A stretch of DNA of 64,000 nt, taken from assembly GCF_005876955.1 (NCBI RefSeq), contig NZ_SSCL01000010.1, positions 3,587-67,586 on the forward strand, in the 5' to 3' direction. Shown here piece by piece: positions 32,809 through 41,545 of the stretch. The position numbers and the translations under genes are program-made. Every line of letters starts with the position of its first letter. The first letter of the stretch is position 1. The DNA is from Sinomonas gamaensis. GTDB taxonomy: Bacteria > Actinomycetota > Actinomycetes > Actinomycetales > Micrococcaceae. The notes beneath the pieces were generated by a model. The model saw nothing but the letters and a program-made list of their open reading frames with translations, was not told the DNA's origin and did not search any database.

Positions 32809-34040
32809 GCCGCGGCAAGACGCGTTCGACGGGACACCACGGTCGCCACCACAAGAAGAACGAGCACGGCGGCGCCGAACAACGCCGCGGAGGCCCCGAG
32901 CGGCAGAACCTGGAGGACCAGGCCCAGGAGCATGACCGGCACGGACATCCCGAAGTAGCCGCCGAGGAAGAGTCCGGCAAGGGTCTCGCCCTTCGACTCC
33001 TCCGGCGCGATCCGCAGGACCGAACCGATGGCGAACTTGAACGTCACGCCGACCCCAGCTCCGGCTAGGATTCCCCCAGCCACGAGCATCGGTAGGACTG
33101 TCGCGACGATGGCGACGACGACAAGCACCAGACCCGCCCCCAGCAGGACCGTGCCGAGAACCTCCTGAACCTTGGCCGCGAGACGCGCAGAGAACATCTG
33201 GGCGACAGCGGAAGCCGCGAAAACGGCGAAGGCAAGCGCTCCCGAGACCACGAACGAGTGGATGCCCAGCTGGCCCGAGACGAACTGCGGCGCCAGCGAC
33301 GTGAAGAAGCCGAACATCGCGAACCCCACGAATCCGAGCATCAGCGCGGCACCGAAGCGGCCTCGCTCGGACCTCGGGACAGCGATCCGCTGCGGCCTGT
33401 ATGTCCATTCCCGGCTCAAAGGCCGCACCGTCTCGGGCACCCTCGCAAGCAGCAGCGTCCCGATGACCAGCACGATCGCGAACGCGGCATACGGCGTGAG
33501 GAGCGGCTGCGGCGCATACTCGGCGAGCAGGCCGCTCGCGAGAGGTCCAAGGCCCAGCCCGCCGATGTTCGCCGCCGTCGAGACGACCTCCGCACGCCGC
33601 TGCCCGGCCCCTGGCCGCGCGGCGCGGTGCAGCTCGGTGAGGTGCGCGGTCGCCGTCGCCGTCAGCATGCCGATGCCCAGCCCGCTCAGGAGGCGGCCCA
33701 CCAGGAGGCCCGGCAGCGCGGGCCACACGATGAAGACCAGTGCTGAGAGCACATTGAGGACGACGGCGGCCGCCGCCATCCGCCGTCGTCCCACTCTGTC
33801 CGAAAGGTGCCCTGCGAGCAGCAGGCTCACCACAACGCCGAGCGCATAGGCCGCGAAGATCACGGTGATCATGAACGCGCTGAATCCCTGCTGCCGCTGA
33901 TAGATGACGTAGAGCGGGGTGGGCACCGTCGCGTAGGCCATCGTGGCGGCGAAGACCGCGGTGACGATCCAGAACCCGCGGTGATGTGTGGCAGAAGGGG
34001 TTGGCAGGGGTCGTGGGCGGCTGACGCTCGAGGTGGTCAT
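32805..34040 (-). CDS. MFS transporter (drug/metabolite efflux type)
   Basis: This is a 12-helix major facilitator protein of 411 residues. The motif GHLSDRVGRRRM lies between helices 2 and 3, with an early YATVPTPLYVIYQRQQGFSAFMITVIFAAYALG that resembles actinobacterial DHA1-type exporters, and a mid-protein loop rich in Arg. The start carries a short disordered tail before helix 1. It is divergent from a LysR gene 94 bases away, the usual arrangement in which the LysR protein controls the exporter. Substrate unknown. Confidence 0.86.
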   Translation of the reverse strand: MTTSSVSRPRPLPTPSATHHRGFWIVTAVFAATMAYATVPTPLYVIYQRQQGFSAFMITVIFAAYALGVVVSLLLAGHLSDRVGRRRMAAAAVVLNVLSALVFIVWPALPGLLVGRLLSGLGIGMLTATATAHLTELHRAARPGAGQRRAEVVSTAANIGGLGLGPLASGLLAEYAPQPLLTPYAAFAIVLVIGTLLLARVPETVRPLSREWTYRPQRIAVPRSERGRFGAALMLGFVGFAMFGFFTSLAPQFVSGQLGIHSFVVSGALAFAVFAASAVAQMFSARLAAKVQEVLGTVLLGAGLVLVVVAIVATVLPMLVAGGILAGAGVGVTFKFAIGSVLRIAPEESKGETLAGLFLGGYFGMSVPVMLLGLVLQVLPLGASAALFGAAVLVLLVVATVVSRRTRLAAA

Positions 34041-34134
34041 GGTGCCAGTTTCGATGGTGCCATCCCATCACGTCCAACAGTGTTTTTTGCTCGCATCCAT
34101 CGCCATTCGCGATAGTTCTGCCACACTGAGTTCC

Positions 34135-35052
34135 GTGCAGCTGCATCAGCTCGAGTACTTTGTGGCGGTCGCGGACGCGCTGAGCTTCACCGCCGGCGCA
34201 CGGAACCTCCACGTAGTGCAATCCGCCGTCTCTGCCGCCGTGCGACAGCTGGAGAAGGAACTCGGGGCCGAGCTCTTTGTGCGGTACGGCAGGCGGATCC
34301 GGCTCACGCCCGAGGGCGAGGCGCTCCTTCCGCACGCGCGCTCCATCCTGGCCCAGACGGAAGCTGCCCGGGACGCCGTCGATGCCGTTCACGACGTAGT
34401 GCGTGGGACTGTGGTCCTCGGAACACTCACGCACGTGGGTCCCATCGACACAGTGTCGGTGCTGAGTCGACTCAGCGAGCAGCACCCCGGCGTGGTCGTG
34501 AAACTGCGGCAGACCACAGCCGGCACCCGTTCAAGCCTCGAGAACGTCCGGTCGGGCGTCCTGGACCTGGCGATCGTCGCCTCGCCCGCCGAGAGCGTGC
34601 CCGGGATCGCGCTCACGCCCCTGCACACAGAACCGATCGTCTTCATCTGCCCCAAGGAGCATCGGCTCGCGGGCGCCACCCAGATCCGGCTCGAGGACCT
34701 CGCGGACGAGAGGTTCATCGACTTCCCCGAAGGCTGGGGAAACCGGATGGTGGTCGAGGCTGCCTTCGCGGCCGCGGGCGCGGAGCGGACGGTGCAGACC
34801 GAGGTCGTCGGCTTCGAAATGGCCGTCGAGCTCGTTAGCCGGGGCTTTGGCGTCGCGTTCGTGGCTGCGTCCGCACTCACGTCGGCCGATGACAGCGTAT
34901 GGTCGATTCCCACGCGGCTCGAGTGGCGCATGCAGCTTGCCCGCTCGTCGGCGCGCCCACCCACTCAGGCGGAGTCCGTCGTCGTCCGCGCTTTCGAAGA
35001 AGCGGCATCACAGGGCGCAGGCGTAGGGTTGAAACGCCATGAAAAGCGCTGA
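34135..35052 (+). CDS. LysR family regulator divergent from MFS transporter
   Basis: The LysR helix-turn-helix is at the very N-terminus (LHQLEYFVAVADALSFTAGARNLHV, QSAVSAAVRQLEKELGAELFVR), followed by the co-inducer domain with FICPKEHRLAG and FGVAFVAASAL. The GTG at 34135 gives the canonical family start; the frame extends upstream into the divergent spacer without family similarity. It is divergent from the MFS gene and overlaps the next MFS gene by 14 bases, so it may control either or both. Confidence 0.87.
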   Translation: MQLHQLEYFVAVADALSFTAGARNLHVVQSAVSAAVRQLEKELGAELFVRYGRRIRLTPEGEALLPHARSILAQTEAARDAVDAVHDVVRGTVVLGTLTHVGPIDTVSVLSRLSEQHPGVVVKLRQTTAGTRSSLENVRSGVLDLAIVASPAESVPGIALTPLHTEPIVFICPKEHRLAGATQIRLEDLADERFIDFPEGWGNRMVVEAAFAAAGAERTVQTEVVGFEMAVELVSRGFGVAFVAASALTSADDSVWSIPTRLEWRMQLARSSARPPTQAESVVVRAFEEAASQGAGVGLKRHEKR

Positions 35053-36304
35053 ACCCCCGTTTCGTCTCCGGTCCGTCGCCCTGCCCGTGTTCCTACCGGC
35101 GCTGCTGTTCTCGACCGGCGAGGGCGCGATTCTGCCCGTCATTCCGCTCGCCGCGCACAATCTGGGAGCGACGCTCGCCGTCGCGGGACTCGTCGCATCC
35201 ATGGTCATGGTCGGAACACTCGTGGGCGACATCCCCAGCGGGGCGGTCGTCTCCCGCCTCGGCGAGCGCAGGTCGATGATCATCGCCGCGGCCGTCGCGC
35301 TCGTGGGGCTCGTGGTGTGCATGCTGGCCCCGAACCCGTGGGTGCTGCTCGTGGGCGTGCTGTTCATCGGCATCGCGACGGCCGTGTTCGGCCTCGCACG
35401 CCACGCCTTCATGACCACGCACGTTCCGCTGCGCTACCGGGCCCGCGCCCTCTCGAGCCTGGGCGGCGTGTTCCGCGGCGGGTGGTTCATCGGCCCGCTC
35501 ATCGCGTCCGCCGTCATCAGCGCCACCGGGACGCCGCAGTCCGCGTTCTGGATCTTCGCCGCGGCCTGCGCCACCGCCATCGTGGCGCTGCTCCTCCTTC
35601 CCGATCCCGAGCGGATCGCGGAGTCCTCTGGCCCTGCCGGGTCATCCTCCCCTCGCCCCACAGCCCCGCATCACGGGCTCTTCAAGGCCATCTGGTCGCA
35701 TCGATCCGTTCTGGTCCGCATGGGCACGGGAGCTGGGCTCGTCGGGGCGGCCCGCGCGGCGCGCACCACGCTGCTTCCCCTGTGGGCCCTCAGCATCGGG
35801 CTCGACGAGGCCTCGACGGCGCTCATCATCGGTGTTGCAGGTGGCGTCGAATTTGCCCTCTTCTACACGAGCGGTCACATTATGGACCGGTGGGGACGGC
35901 TGTGGAGCGTGCTGCCCTGCATGCTCGGGCTCGGGAGCGGCTTCCTCGCCCTCGCCTTTGTCCACGACGTCTCGGCCCGTGTCTCCTGGTTCGTGGGGAT
36001 CGTGCTGGTGCTGTCCGTGGCGAACGGCCTCGGCAGCGGCATCGTCATGACGCTCGGCGCCGACCTCGCGCCGTCGCCTCACCCCGCGCCGTTCCTCAGC
36101 GCGTGGCGCTTCGCGAGCGACGGCGGACAGGCCTCCGCGCCGCTTCTCGTGTCCCTGCTGACCGCAGTCGCGTCGCTCCCCATCGCGAGCGCCGCCATCG
36201 GGGTCCTGGCGCTGTTCGGCGCCGGGCTTCTGGCGCGCTTCACGCCTCGGTACGTGCCGCACGCCGGGCGTAGTTCGCGGCGGTCTGAGCTTTCCGCGCA
36301 GTAG
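35039..36304 (+). CDS. MFS transporter
   Basis: This is a 12-helix major facilitator of 421 residues with PVFLPALLFSTGEGAILPVIPL in helix 1, IPSGAVVSRLGERRSM as the loop 2-3 motif, and a central cytoplasmic loop (SSGPAGSSSPRPTAPHH). The second half begins RMGTGAGLVGAARAARTTLLPLWAL. It is related to multidrug or sugar efflux DHA1 proteins. The ATG lies inside the end of the lysR gene, so the two are co-transcribed. Ligand unknown. Confidence 0.86.
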   Translation: MKSAEPPFRLRSVALPVFLPALLFSTGEGAILPVIPLAAHNLGATLAVAGLVASMVMVGTLVGDIPSGAVVSRLGERRSMIIAAAVALVGLVVCMLAPNPWVLLVGVLFIGIATAVFGLARHAFMTTHVPLRYRARALSSLGGVFRGGWFIGPLIASAVISATGTPQSAFWIFAAACATAIVALLLLPDPERIAESSGPAGSSSPRPTAPHHGLFKAIWSHRSVLVRMGTGAGLVGAARAARTTLLPLWALSIGLDEASTALIIGVAGGVEFALFYTSGHIMDRWGRLWSVLPCMLGLGSGFLALAFVHDVSARVSWFVGIVLVLSVANGLGSGIVMTLGADLAPSPHPAPFLSAWRFASDGGQASAPLLVSLLTAVASLPIASAAIGVLALFGAGLLARFTPRYVPHAGRSSRRSELSAQ

Positions 36305-36312
36305 CTGGCGGC

Positions 36313-36370
36313 CCCGACGTCGGCGGCACAGGACCCGACCTCGGCGGCACAGGGCCCGACGTCGGCGGGG
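36313..36370. repeat. 21-bp tandem repeat, 2.8 copies, between convergent genes
   Basis: The units CCCGACSTCGGCGGCACAGGR run at 36313-36333, 36334-36354 and 36355-36370 (partial). Two units contain the palindrome CGACGTCG. The stretch lies between the stop codons of the convergent MFS and MarR genes, where a terminator would be expected. No clear T-run hairpin is present. Confidence 0.85.
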
Positions 36371-36376
36371 GGGTGC

Positions 36377-36892
36377 TCAGTCCGCCTCGAGCCCGTCGCG
36401 GGCCTCGGTGATGGCGCCGGTCAGCTTCGAGATCAGCTCGGTGACGAGGGCGAGCTGCTCGGGCGTGTAGTCGGCGAGGATGGGCAGCATGTGCTGGACC
36501 ATGGGGTCGAACATCTCGCGCCCCGTGGCCCGGGCGCTCGGCGTCGACTTGAGCAGCACTTGGCGCCGGTCCTCCGAGCTGTGCTCACGTTCCAGATGGC
36601 CGGATGCCTCCAACCGGTCGAGCACCGCCGTCATCGCCGCGGAGCTGAGCACGAGCCGCTCGCGCAGCTCGCCGGGCGTGGTGGCGACTCCGGCGCGGTC
36701 GGCCTCGACCACAGCGTTGATGGCGTGGATGTCATTCCTTGCAAGCCCGTGCTTGCGCCGCACTGTCTCGGAGTACCTCTCGGCCTCAGTGGTGAACTTC
36801 TGGAGGAGGAAGAGGAGCGCGAACCCCGGGGAGGAGCGCAGCGCATCACGGCTTGCGTCGGCGTTCTGGGGCTCGTCTGGCACGCCGAACAT
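36377..36892 (-). CDS. MarR family regulator, possible CrtR-like regulator of the carotenoid operon
   Basis: This winged-helix regulator of 171 residues has RNDIHAINAVVEADRAGVATTPGELRERLVLSSAAMTAVLDRLEASGHL as the HTH and the wing HSSEDRRQVLLKST. Dimerisation helices flank it. The ATG at 36892 lies one base after the photolyase stop, making this the last gene of the crtE-to-phr operon. In Corynebacterium a MarR protein (CrtR) represses the crt genes; the same role here is inference supported by the palindrome at 43629-43643. The extreme C-terminus is a helix with acidic end. Confidence 0.85.
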   Translation of the reverse strand: MFGVPDEPQNADASRDALRSSPGFALLFLLQKFTTEAERYSETVRRKHGLARNDIHAINAVVEADRAGVATTPGELRERLVLSSAAMTAVLDRLEASGHLEREHSSEDRRQVLLKSTPSARATGREMFDPMVQHMLPILADYTPEQLALVTELISKLTGAITEARDGLEAD

Positions 36893-36893
36893 T

Positions 36894-38324
36894 CTAGGAC
36901 TGCTTCCGTGGCAGTGACCGATACCCCTCGAGCGCGGCCTGCCGCGTTTCCGCCAGGTCGACGCACGGAACGGGGTACTCCGCGGTGCCGAACTCCGGCA
37001 CCCACCGCCGCACGTAGTCTTCGTCCGGGTCATGGGTCTTGGCCTGTGTGACAGGGTTGAAGATCCGGAAGAACGGCGACGCATCGGCGCCTGAGCCCGC
37101 AACCCATTGCCAGTTGAACGGGTTCGAGGCGGGATCTGCGTCCACGAGGGTGTCCCAGAACCACTGCTCGCCGATCCGCCAATCGACGCCCAGATTCTTC
37201 ACGAGCAGGCTTGCGGAGACCATGCGCACTCGGTTGTGCATCCAGCCCGTTGCCCACAGCTCCCTCTGGCCCGCGTCCACGAGCGGAAATCCGGTCAGCC
37301 CCCTCTGCCACCGCTCGAGGAGCAACCCGCTGCTCAGGCGGGCATCTGCACTCTCGCCAGCCTCGCCGTCGTCATTCGCGCTGCCGTTCATCGCCGACGG
37401 CGACCACCAGGGGTAGGCGTCGAACTCGGGCCGCAGATTGACGGTGGCGAGGTCGGGGTGGTGGTACAGCTGATGCCACGCGAACTCCCGCCAGCCCAGC
37501 TCCGCGGCGAAGGAGGCACTGCCCCCTGGGGCTTCGCGCCGGCGTCGTCCGATGGCGTGCCACACCTCGAAGGGGCTGACGTGCCCCCAACGGAGGTACG
37601 GCGAGAGGCGGCTCGTCGCCGGAGCGGCGGGCCGATCCCGCTGGTCTGCGTAGTCGGCGAGTGCGTCGTGGGCGAAGGCGTCGAGCAGTTCGTGCCCGGC
37701 GGGTGCACCGGGCGTCCACGCCTCGGCAAGAGGCTTCGACCAGTCAGGTTCCCCGGGGAGAAGGGCCCACTGCTCGAGCCGATCACCCGGGGGGATCGTG
37801 GGAGGCGCCTGCGGCTGGGCGCCCGGAACCGGCAGCGGGTGCCGGAAGTCGTGGGAGCTGAGCTCCTTCCAGAACGGTGTGAAGACCTTGTACGCCCCGC
37901 CCTGCCGATTGGTGAGCTCCCACGGTTCGTGCAGGAGCGACCCCTGGAAGCTCTCCGCCTGCAGCCCAGAGGCGCGCAGGAGTGCCTTCACCGCGGTATC
38001 CGCGCGCCGTTCCCCGCCGCCGTATCGCCGGTTCCAGTACACAGACCCGGCCTCGGCTTCCTTGGCGACAGCAGGGACGACGGCGGCCGCGGCACCTCGG
38101 CGGAGCACGAGCGGGACGTTGAGGTGATCGAGTTCGTCCTGCAGCGCTTCGAGCGCGCGGTGCAGCCACCACCGGGCAGCACCGCCCAAGGCACGGATAC
38201 CGGGGGATTCCTCGTCGAGGACGTAGAGGGCCACCACCGCCCCGCTGTCCATCGCCGCATGCAGCGCCGGATGGTCGGCGACCCGAAGGTCATCGCGGAA
38301 CCAGACGATCGAAGTCCCGGTCAT
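36894..38324 (-). CDS. phr: Deoxyribodipyrimidine photolyase (cryptochrome/photolyase family)
   Basis: This FAD enzyme repairs UV pyrimidine dimers using blue light. The N-terminal antenna domain starts SIVWFRDDLRVADHPAL. The FAD domain has TSRLSPYLRWGHVSP, ELGWREFAWHQLYHHPDL, WQRGLTGFPLVDAGQRELWATGWMHNRVRM and FNWQWVAGSGADASPFFRIFNP, all signatures of class I CPD photolyases. A short hydrophilic insert (about residues 315-332) carries NGSANDDGEAGESAD. The ATG at 38324 overlaps the crtEb stop by four bases, placing DNA photorepair in the pigment operon. The long frame upstream of this start is not used. Confidence 0.94.
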   Translation of the reverse strand: MTGTSIVWFRDDLRVADHPALHAAMDSGAVVALYVLDEESPGIRALGGAARWWLHRALEALQDELDHLNVPLVLRRGAAAAVVPAVAKEAEAGSVYWNRRYGGGERRADTAVKALLRASGLQAESFQGSLLHEPWELTNRQGGAYKVFTPFWKELSSHDFRHPLPVPGAQPQAPPTIPPGDRLEQWALLPGEPDWSKPLAEAWTPGAPAGHELLDAFAHDALADYADQRDRPAAPATSRLSPYLRWGHVSPFEVWHAIGRRRREAPGGSASFAAELGWREFAWHQLYHHPDLATVNLRPEFDAYPWWSPSAMNGSANDDGEAGESADARLSSGLLLERWQRGLTGFPLVDAGQRELWATGWMHNRVRMVSASLLVKNLGVDWRIGEQWFWDTLVDADPASNPFNWQWVAGSGADASPFFRIFNPVTQAKTHDPDEDYVRRWVPEFGTAEYPVPCVDLAETRQAALEGYRSLPRKQS

Positions 38325-39250
38325 CCGGCCATCCCCTTCGAACGGAGCACGGGAGGAAGGAGCGCTGCGGCGAGAAGCGACACGGTGAGTATGAATCCCG
38401 TCAGGTAGTTGAGCCAGAGGAAGCGGCGCCACCCCACACGCGTCCGGGCGGAGTCCGCGTCCGTGATCCCCCCGAACGGCGCGGCGTTGAGCGCGTAGGG
38501 CAGGGCCAGGAGCCCAGCCCAGCGCGCGGGCCCGTCCGCACCCAGTATGAGCAGCGCGGCGGCAGCGATATAGCCGACGACGGCGATCAGCACCGTGCGT
38601 CTCGCGCCGAACAGCGTGGCGATCGAGGCGATGCCCGCCTCGCGGTCGGGCAGGATGTCCTGTACCGCGCCGAACGCGTGGCTCGCGGCCCCCCACACGA
38701 AGAACGCGCCGAGCGCCGCGAGCGCATGGGGCGCCCCCAACGCAGCGGGGCCACCCGCGAGCGCGAGCCCATACACCGCGGGCGAGACGAAGTGTGTGCT
38801 CGAGGTGAGCGAGTCGAGCACCGGCCGCTCCTTGAACCGCAGTATGGGAACGCTGTACGCGGCGACGGCGAACAGCGAGACGGCGAGGACGGCCCAGCTC
38901 GCGGGCGAGCCGCCGGCCACCAGGGGCACAGCGAACGGCACGCACGATCCCCAGACAAGCCACAGTACGGGCCGATGGCGGCTCGGCTCCAGCACCGCCC
39001 CCTCGACGCCGCCTTTGCGGGGATTGCGGAGGTCCGACTCGTAGTCGAAGACGTCGTTCGTGCCGTACATCGCCGCGTTGTAGGGGACGAGGAAGAAGAG
39101 GGTGCCCACGACGAGACGCCAGTCGACCTTGCCTCCCGCGAGCAGATAGGCCGCGGCGAACGGGTAGGCGGTGTTGACCCAGGAGAGGGGCCGCGAGGAC
39201 ATGAGGAGCACGGCGGGGAGGCTGCGGGCGGTGGGCACGGCGAGGCTCAC
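38321..39250 (-). CDS. crtEb: UbiA-type prenyltransferase, lycopene elongase
   Basis: This integral membrane prenyltransferase is of the kind that adds C5 units to lycopene to make C50 carotenoids (flavuxanthin). The prenyl-diphosphate/Mg site NDVFDYESDLRNPRKGG is near residue 65, and several membrane helices follow, with a second acidic motif GAVQDILPDREAGIAS. The stop overlaps the photolyase start, and its start overlaps the crtYf stop (both ATGA). Together with the two short cyclase genes this diagnoses C50 carotenoid synthesis. Confidence 0.9.
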   Translation of the reverse strand: MSLAVPTARSLPAVLLMSSRPLSWVNTAYPFAAAYLLAGGKVDWRLVVGTLFFLVPYNAAMYGTNDVFDYESDLRNPRKGGVEGAVLEPSRHRPVLWLVWGSCVPFAVPLVAGGSPASWAVLAVSLFAVAAYSVPILRFKERPVLDSLTSSTHFVSPAVYGLALAGGPAALGAPHALAALGAFFVWGAASHAFGAVQDILPDREAGIASIATLFGARRTVLIAVVGYIAAAALLILGADGPARWAGLLALPYALNAAPFGGITDADSARTRVGWRRFLWLNYLTGFILTVSLLAAALLPPVLRSKGMAG

Positions 39251-39570
39251 TGCTTGGCCTCCTCAGGGGCAGCTTGCGACGACCCGCGCACTCCGCGCCA
39301 GAGCGCCGGGAGGAGGATGGCGGCCGCCAGCGGGTACGCGAAGTCCTCGAGCGGTGCGCGGCCCACCGAGAGTCCGGACACGGCGTCGGCCCGGTAGGTG
39401 AAGAGGCCGACGGCGATCATGACGTTGTCGAAGACGGCCGTCAGGACGACGAGGCCTCCGCCGGCGAGAGCAGCCGGCTGCCAGAACCCAGACGAGTGCC
39501 CGCGCAGCAGAACGGCCGCGGCTCCGACGCAGATCAGGAGGAAGACGGCATCGATAAGCAGGTAGGTCAT
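39247..39570 (-). CDS. crtYf: Lycopene/C50 carotenoid cyclase subunit, CrtYf-like
   Basis: This short membrane protein of 107 residues has three predicted helices and belongs to the heterodimeric lycopene cyclase family. LTAVFDNVMIAVGLFTYRADAVSGLSVGRAPLEDFAYPLAAAI carries the conserved F(D)N and PLEDF motifs. It starts inside the stop of its partner gene. CrtYe/Yf pairs make epsilon rings (decaprenoxanthin) and CrtYg/Yh pairs make gamma rings (sarcinaxanthin). Sequence reading alone cannot tell which ring type is formed. Confidence 0.87.
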   Translation of the reverse strand: MTYLLIDAVFLLICVGAAAVLLRGHSSGFWQPAALAGGGLVVLTAVFDNVMIAVGLFTYRADAVSGLSVGRAPLEDFAYPLAAAILLPALWRGVRGSSQAAPEEAKQ

Positions 39571-39899
39571 CGCCGGGCCTCCATCCTCGCGCAGATCCTG
39601 GAAGCGATGAGTTCCGCCGCCGCGAACAGCAGCAGTGCGCTGTAGGAGAAGAAGGCCAGGAACACCGGCTCCTCGAGCGGCAGCTCCGGGGCCAGCAGCA
39701 CTCCAGTCATGAGCGGTGAGGCCCCATGCAGGAAGACTCCCGCGGCTATCGCGACGGCGTCCCACGCGAGGAACAGCCCGACGCCCGCCACGACTACTGC
39801 CGAGGCGGGCCCGGGAGAGCGCCAGAAGCACAGCCGGAATTTCCAGTCGACGACGGCGAGGCACGCCTCCGCCGCGAACAGGAGGATCAGGTACGTCAT
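39567..39899 (-). CDS. crtYe: Lycopene/C50 carotenoid cyclase subunit, CrtYe-like
   Basis: The partner cyclase subunit has 110 residues and three membrane helices. Conserved features are VDWKFRLCFWRSP, FLAWDAVAIAAGVFLHG and LPLEEPVFLAFFSYSALLLF, where the PLEEP.F motif is the hallmark of this family. Start and stop overlap the neighbouring genes by four bases each. The two subunits should act as a membrane heterodimer on flavuxanthin or lycopene. Confidence 0.88.
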   Translation of the reverse strand: MTYLILLFAAEACLAVVDWKFRLCFWRSPGPASAVVVAGVGLFLAWDAVAIAAGVFLHGASPLMTGVLLAPELPLEEPVFLAFFSYSALLLFAAAELIASRICARMEARR

Positions 39900-41545
39900 A
39901 CGGCCTCCACAGGTTCGGCGGACGCATCAGGGACCCAGACCGGGCCGGGACGACGGTCGCCGCGCACGAGCTTGAGCACGAGTTCGGCGCTGATGAGGCA
40001 CATGGGCACCCCGATCCCGGGACGCACGGAGGCCCCCGCGTAGTAGAGGCCGGACACCCTCCTGCTCGTATTCCCCGGACGGAATACTGCGCTCTGGCCG
40101 AGGGTGTGGGCGAGTCCGAGGGCTCCGCCCCGCCAGGCGTTGAAGTCCGCCACGAAATCGGCCGGAGCGAAGGTACGGCGGACCGCTATGCGGCTGGGAA
40201 GGTCGGGGATCCGTGCCCAGGAGGCGATCTGTCGGATGGCCGCGTCGATCAGGGCCTCGACTGCGGGAGCTCCGGAACCGTCGATTCCGCCGCGGCCCCA
40301 GTCGGGCCGAGCCGGCGCAGGCACCAGCACGAACAGCGACTCGTCCCCCGCTGGTGCCACGCCCGGATCGGAGGCGCTGGCCCGCGACACATAGATCGAC
40401 GTCGGGTCCGGGAGCCTTCGACCGCTGTGGATTCTGGCGAAGTTGTCCCGCCAGTCGCCCGCGAAGAACAGGTTGTGATGGAGCAATTCCGGCATCTGGC
40501 CCCGGACGCCGAGGCACGCGAGCACTGCGCCGGGGCCGGGGTCGCGTTGCGCCCACGCCGACTCCGGGTGGGTCCTCAGCGGCGGTGGAAGCAGTTCGGT
40601 CTCGAGATGGTGGAGATCAGCCGCACCGACGACGACGTCGGCACCCATTCGATGTTCTGTGCCCATTCGATGTTCTCTTCCCCCCTCCACCCACACCACG
40701 CCCTCGACCCGTGCCCCACCCGGAGCCTCGCCCGTCACAATCCCGGTGACGCGCGCCCCGAGCCGGACCTGCACCCCCGCGTCCCGCGCGAGCCGCACCA
40801 TGGCATCCACGAGGGCCGCGAAGCCGCCCCGCGGATAGAGGACACCCTGTTCGAGGTCCAAGTGGCTCATGAGCTGGTAGAGCGAGGGGGCGCGGAAGGG
40901 CGACGTCCCGAGGAAGACCGCGGGGTAGCCGAGAAGCTGACGTTGACGGGGATCGCGGAAGCGGTTCGCCACGTGCCGGTCGAGGTTCTGGCTCAGCATC
41001 CTCGCCAGCCGCGGCGTGCGGCGCAGGACGTCGAAGCTCGCAAGTCCACGCAGGGAGGAGAAGTCGTCGTACAGGAAGCGGTCCAGCGCCATGCGGTACG
41101 CCTCTGACGCCTCGTCGAGGTAGCGCTCGAGGGCCGGGCCGGAACCCGGGTCGAGCGACTCGAACAGGGAAATGGCTCCGTCGCGGTCGGAGGGCACGTC
41201 CACCGGCGCGCCTGCGCCCTCGAAGAAGGTCCGGTATCCAGGGTCCAGGCAGACCAGGTCGAGTTCCGCAGCAGCACTGGTCCCCATGAGCCGGAACCAG
41301 TGGTCGATGACCTCGGGCATCAGATACCACGACGGCCCGGTGTCGAACTGGAAACCCTTAGACTCCCAGCGCCCGGCGCGGCCGCCCAGGGACTCCCCCT
41401 GCTCCAGGAGCTGGACGGCGTGCCCCTCCTTGGCGAGCAGCGCCGCCGTCGCGATTCCGGCGATTCCTCCCCCGATGACGACGACGCTCCTCGGCTTCCG
41501 CGCTCGCCCTCCGCGCGCCCCGGGTGCCACAGGCCTGCCCCTCAT
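39896..41545 (-). CDS. crtI: Phytoene desaturase
   Basis: This FAD-dependent desaturase converts phytoene to lycopene. The dinucleotide motif VVVIGGGIAGIATAALLAKEGH is near residue 20, followed by ESLGGRAGRWESKGFQFDTGPSWYLMPEV. The C-terminal CrtI signature reads GLYYAGASVRPGIGVPMCLISAELV. The ATG at 41545 overlaps the crtB stop (ATGA) and gives 549 residues. An 18-base in-frame duplication at 40644-40679 repeats EHRMG in a surface segment. The membrane-associated protein acts after CrtB. Confidence 0.93.
   Translation of the reverse strand: MRGRPVAPGARGGRARKPRSVVVIGGGIAGIATAALLAKEGHAVQLLEQGESLGGRAGRWESKGFQFDTGPSWYLMPEVIDHWFRLMGTSAAAELDLVCLDPGYRTFFEGAGAPVDVPSDRDGAISLFESLDPGSGPALERYLDEASEAYRMALDRFLYDDFSSLRGLASFDVLRRTPRLARMLSQNLDRHVANRFRDPRQRQLLGYPAVFLGTSPFRAPSLYQLMSHLDLEQGVLYPRGGFAALVDAMVRLARDAGVQVRLGARVTGIVTGEAPGGARVEGVVWVEGGREHRMGTEHRMGADVVVGAADLHHLETELLPPPLRTHPESAWAQRDPGPGAVLACLGVRGQMPELLHHNLFFAGDWRDNFARIHSGRRLPDPTSIYVSRASASDPGVAPAGDESLFVLVPAPARPDWGRGGIDGSGAPAVEALIDAAIRQIASWARIPDLPSRIAVRRTFAPADFVADFNAWRGGALGLAHTLGQSAVFRPGNTSRRVSGLYYAGASVRPGIGVPMCLISAELVLKLVRGDRRPGPVWVPDASAEPVEAV

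Noticed and set aside
36313-36370. Possible CRISPR or attachment site
   Set aside because: Direct tandem repeats without spacers, no integrase gene and no tRNA nearby.
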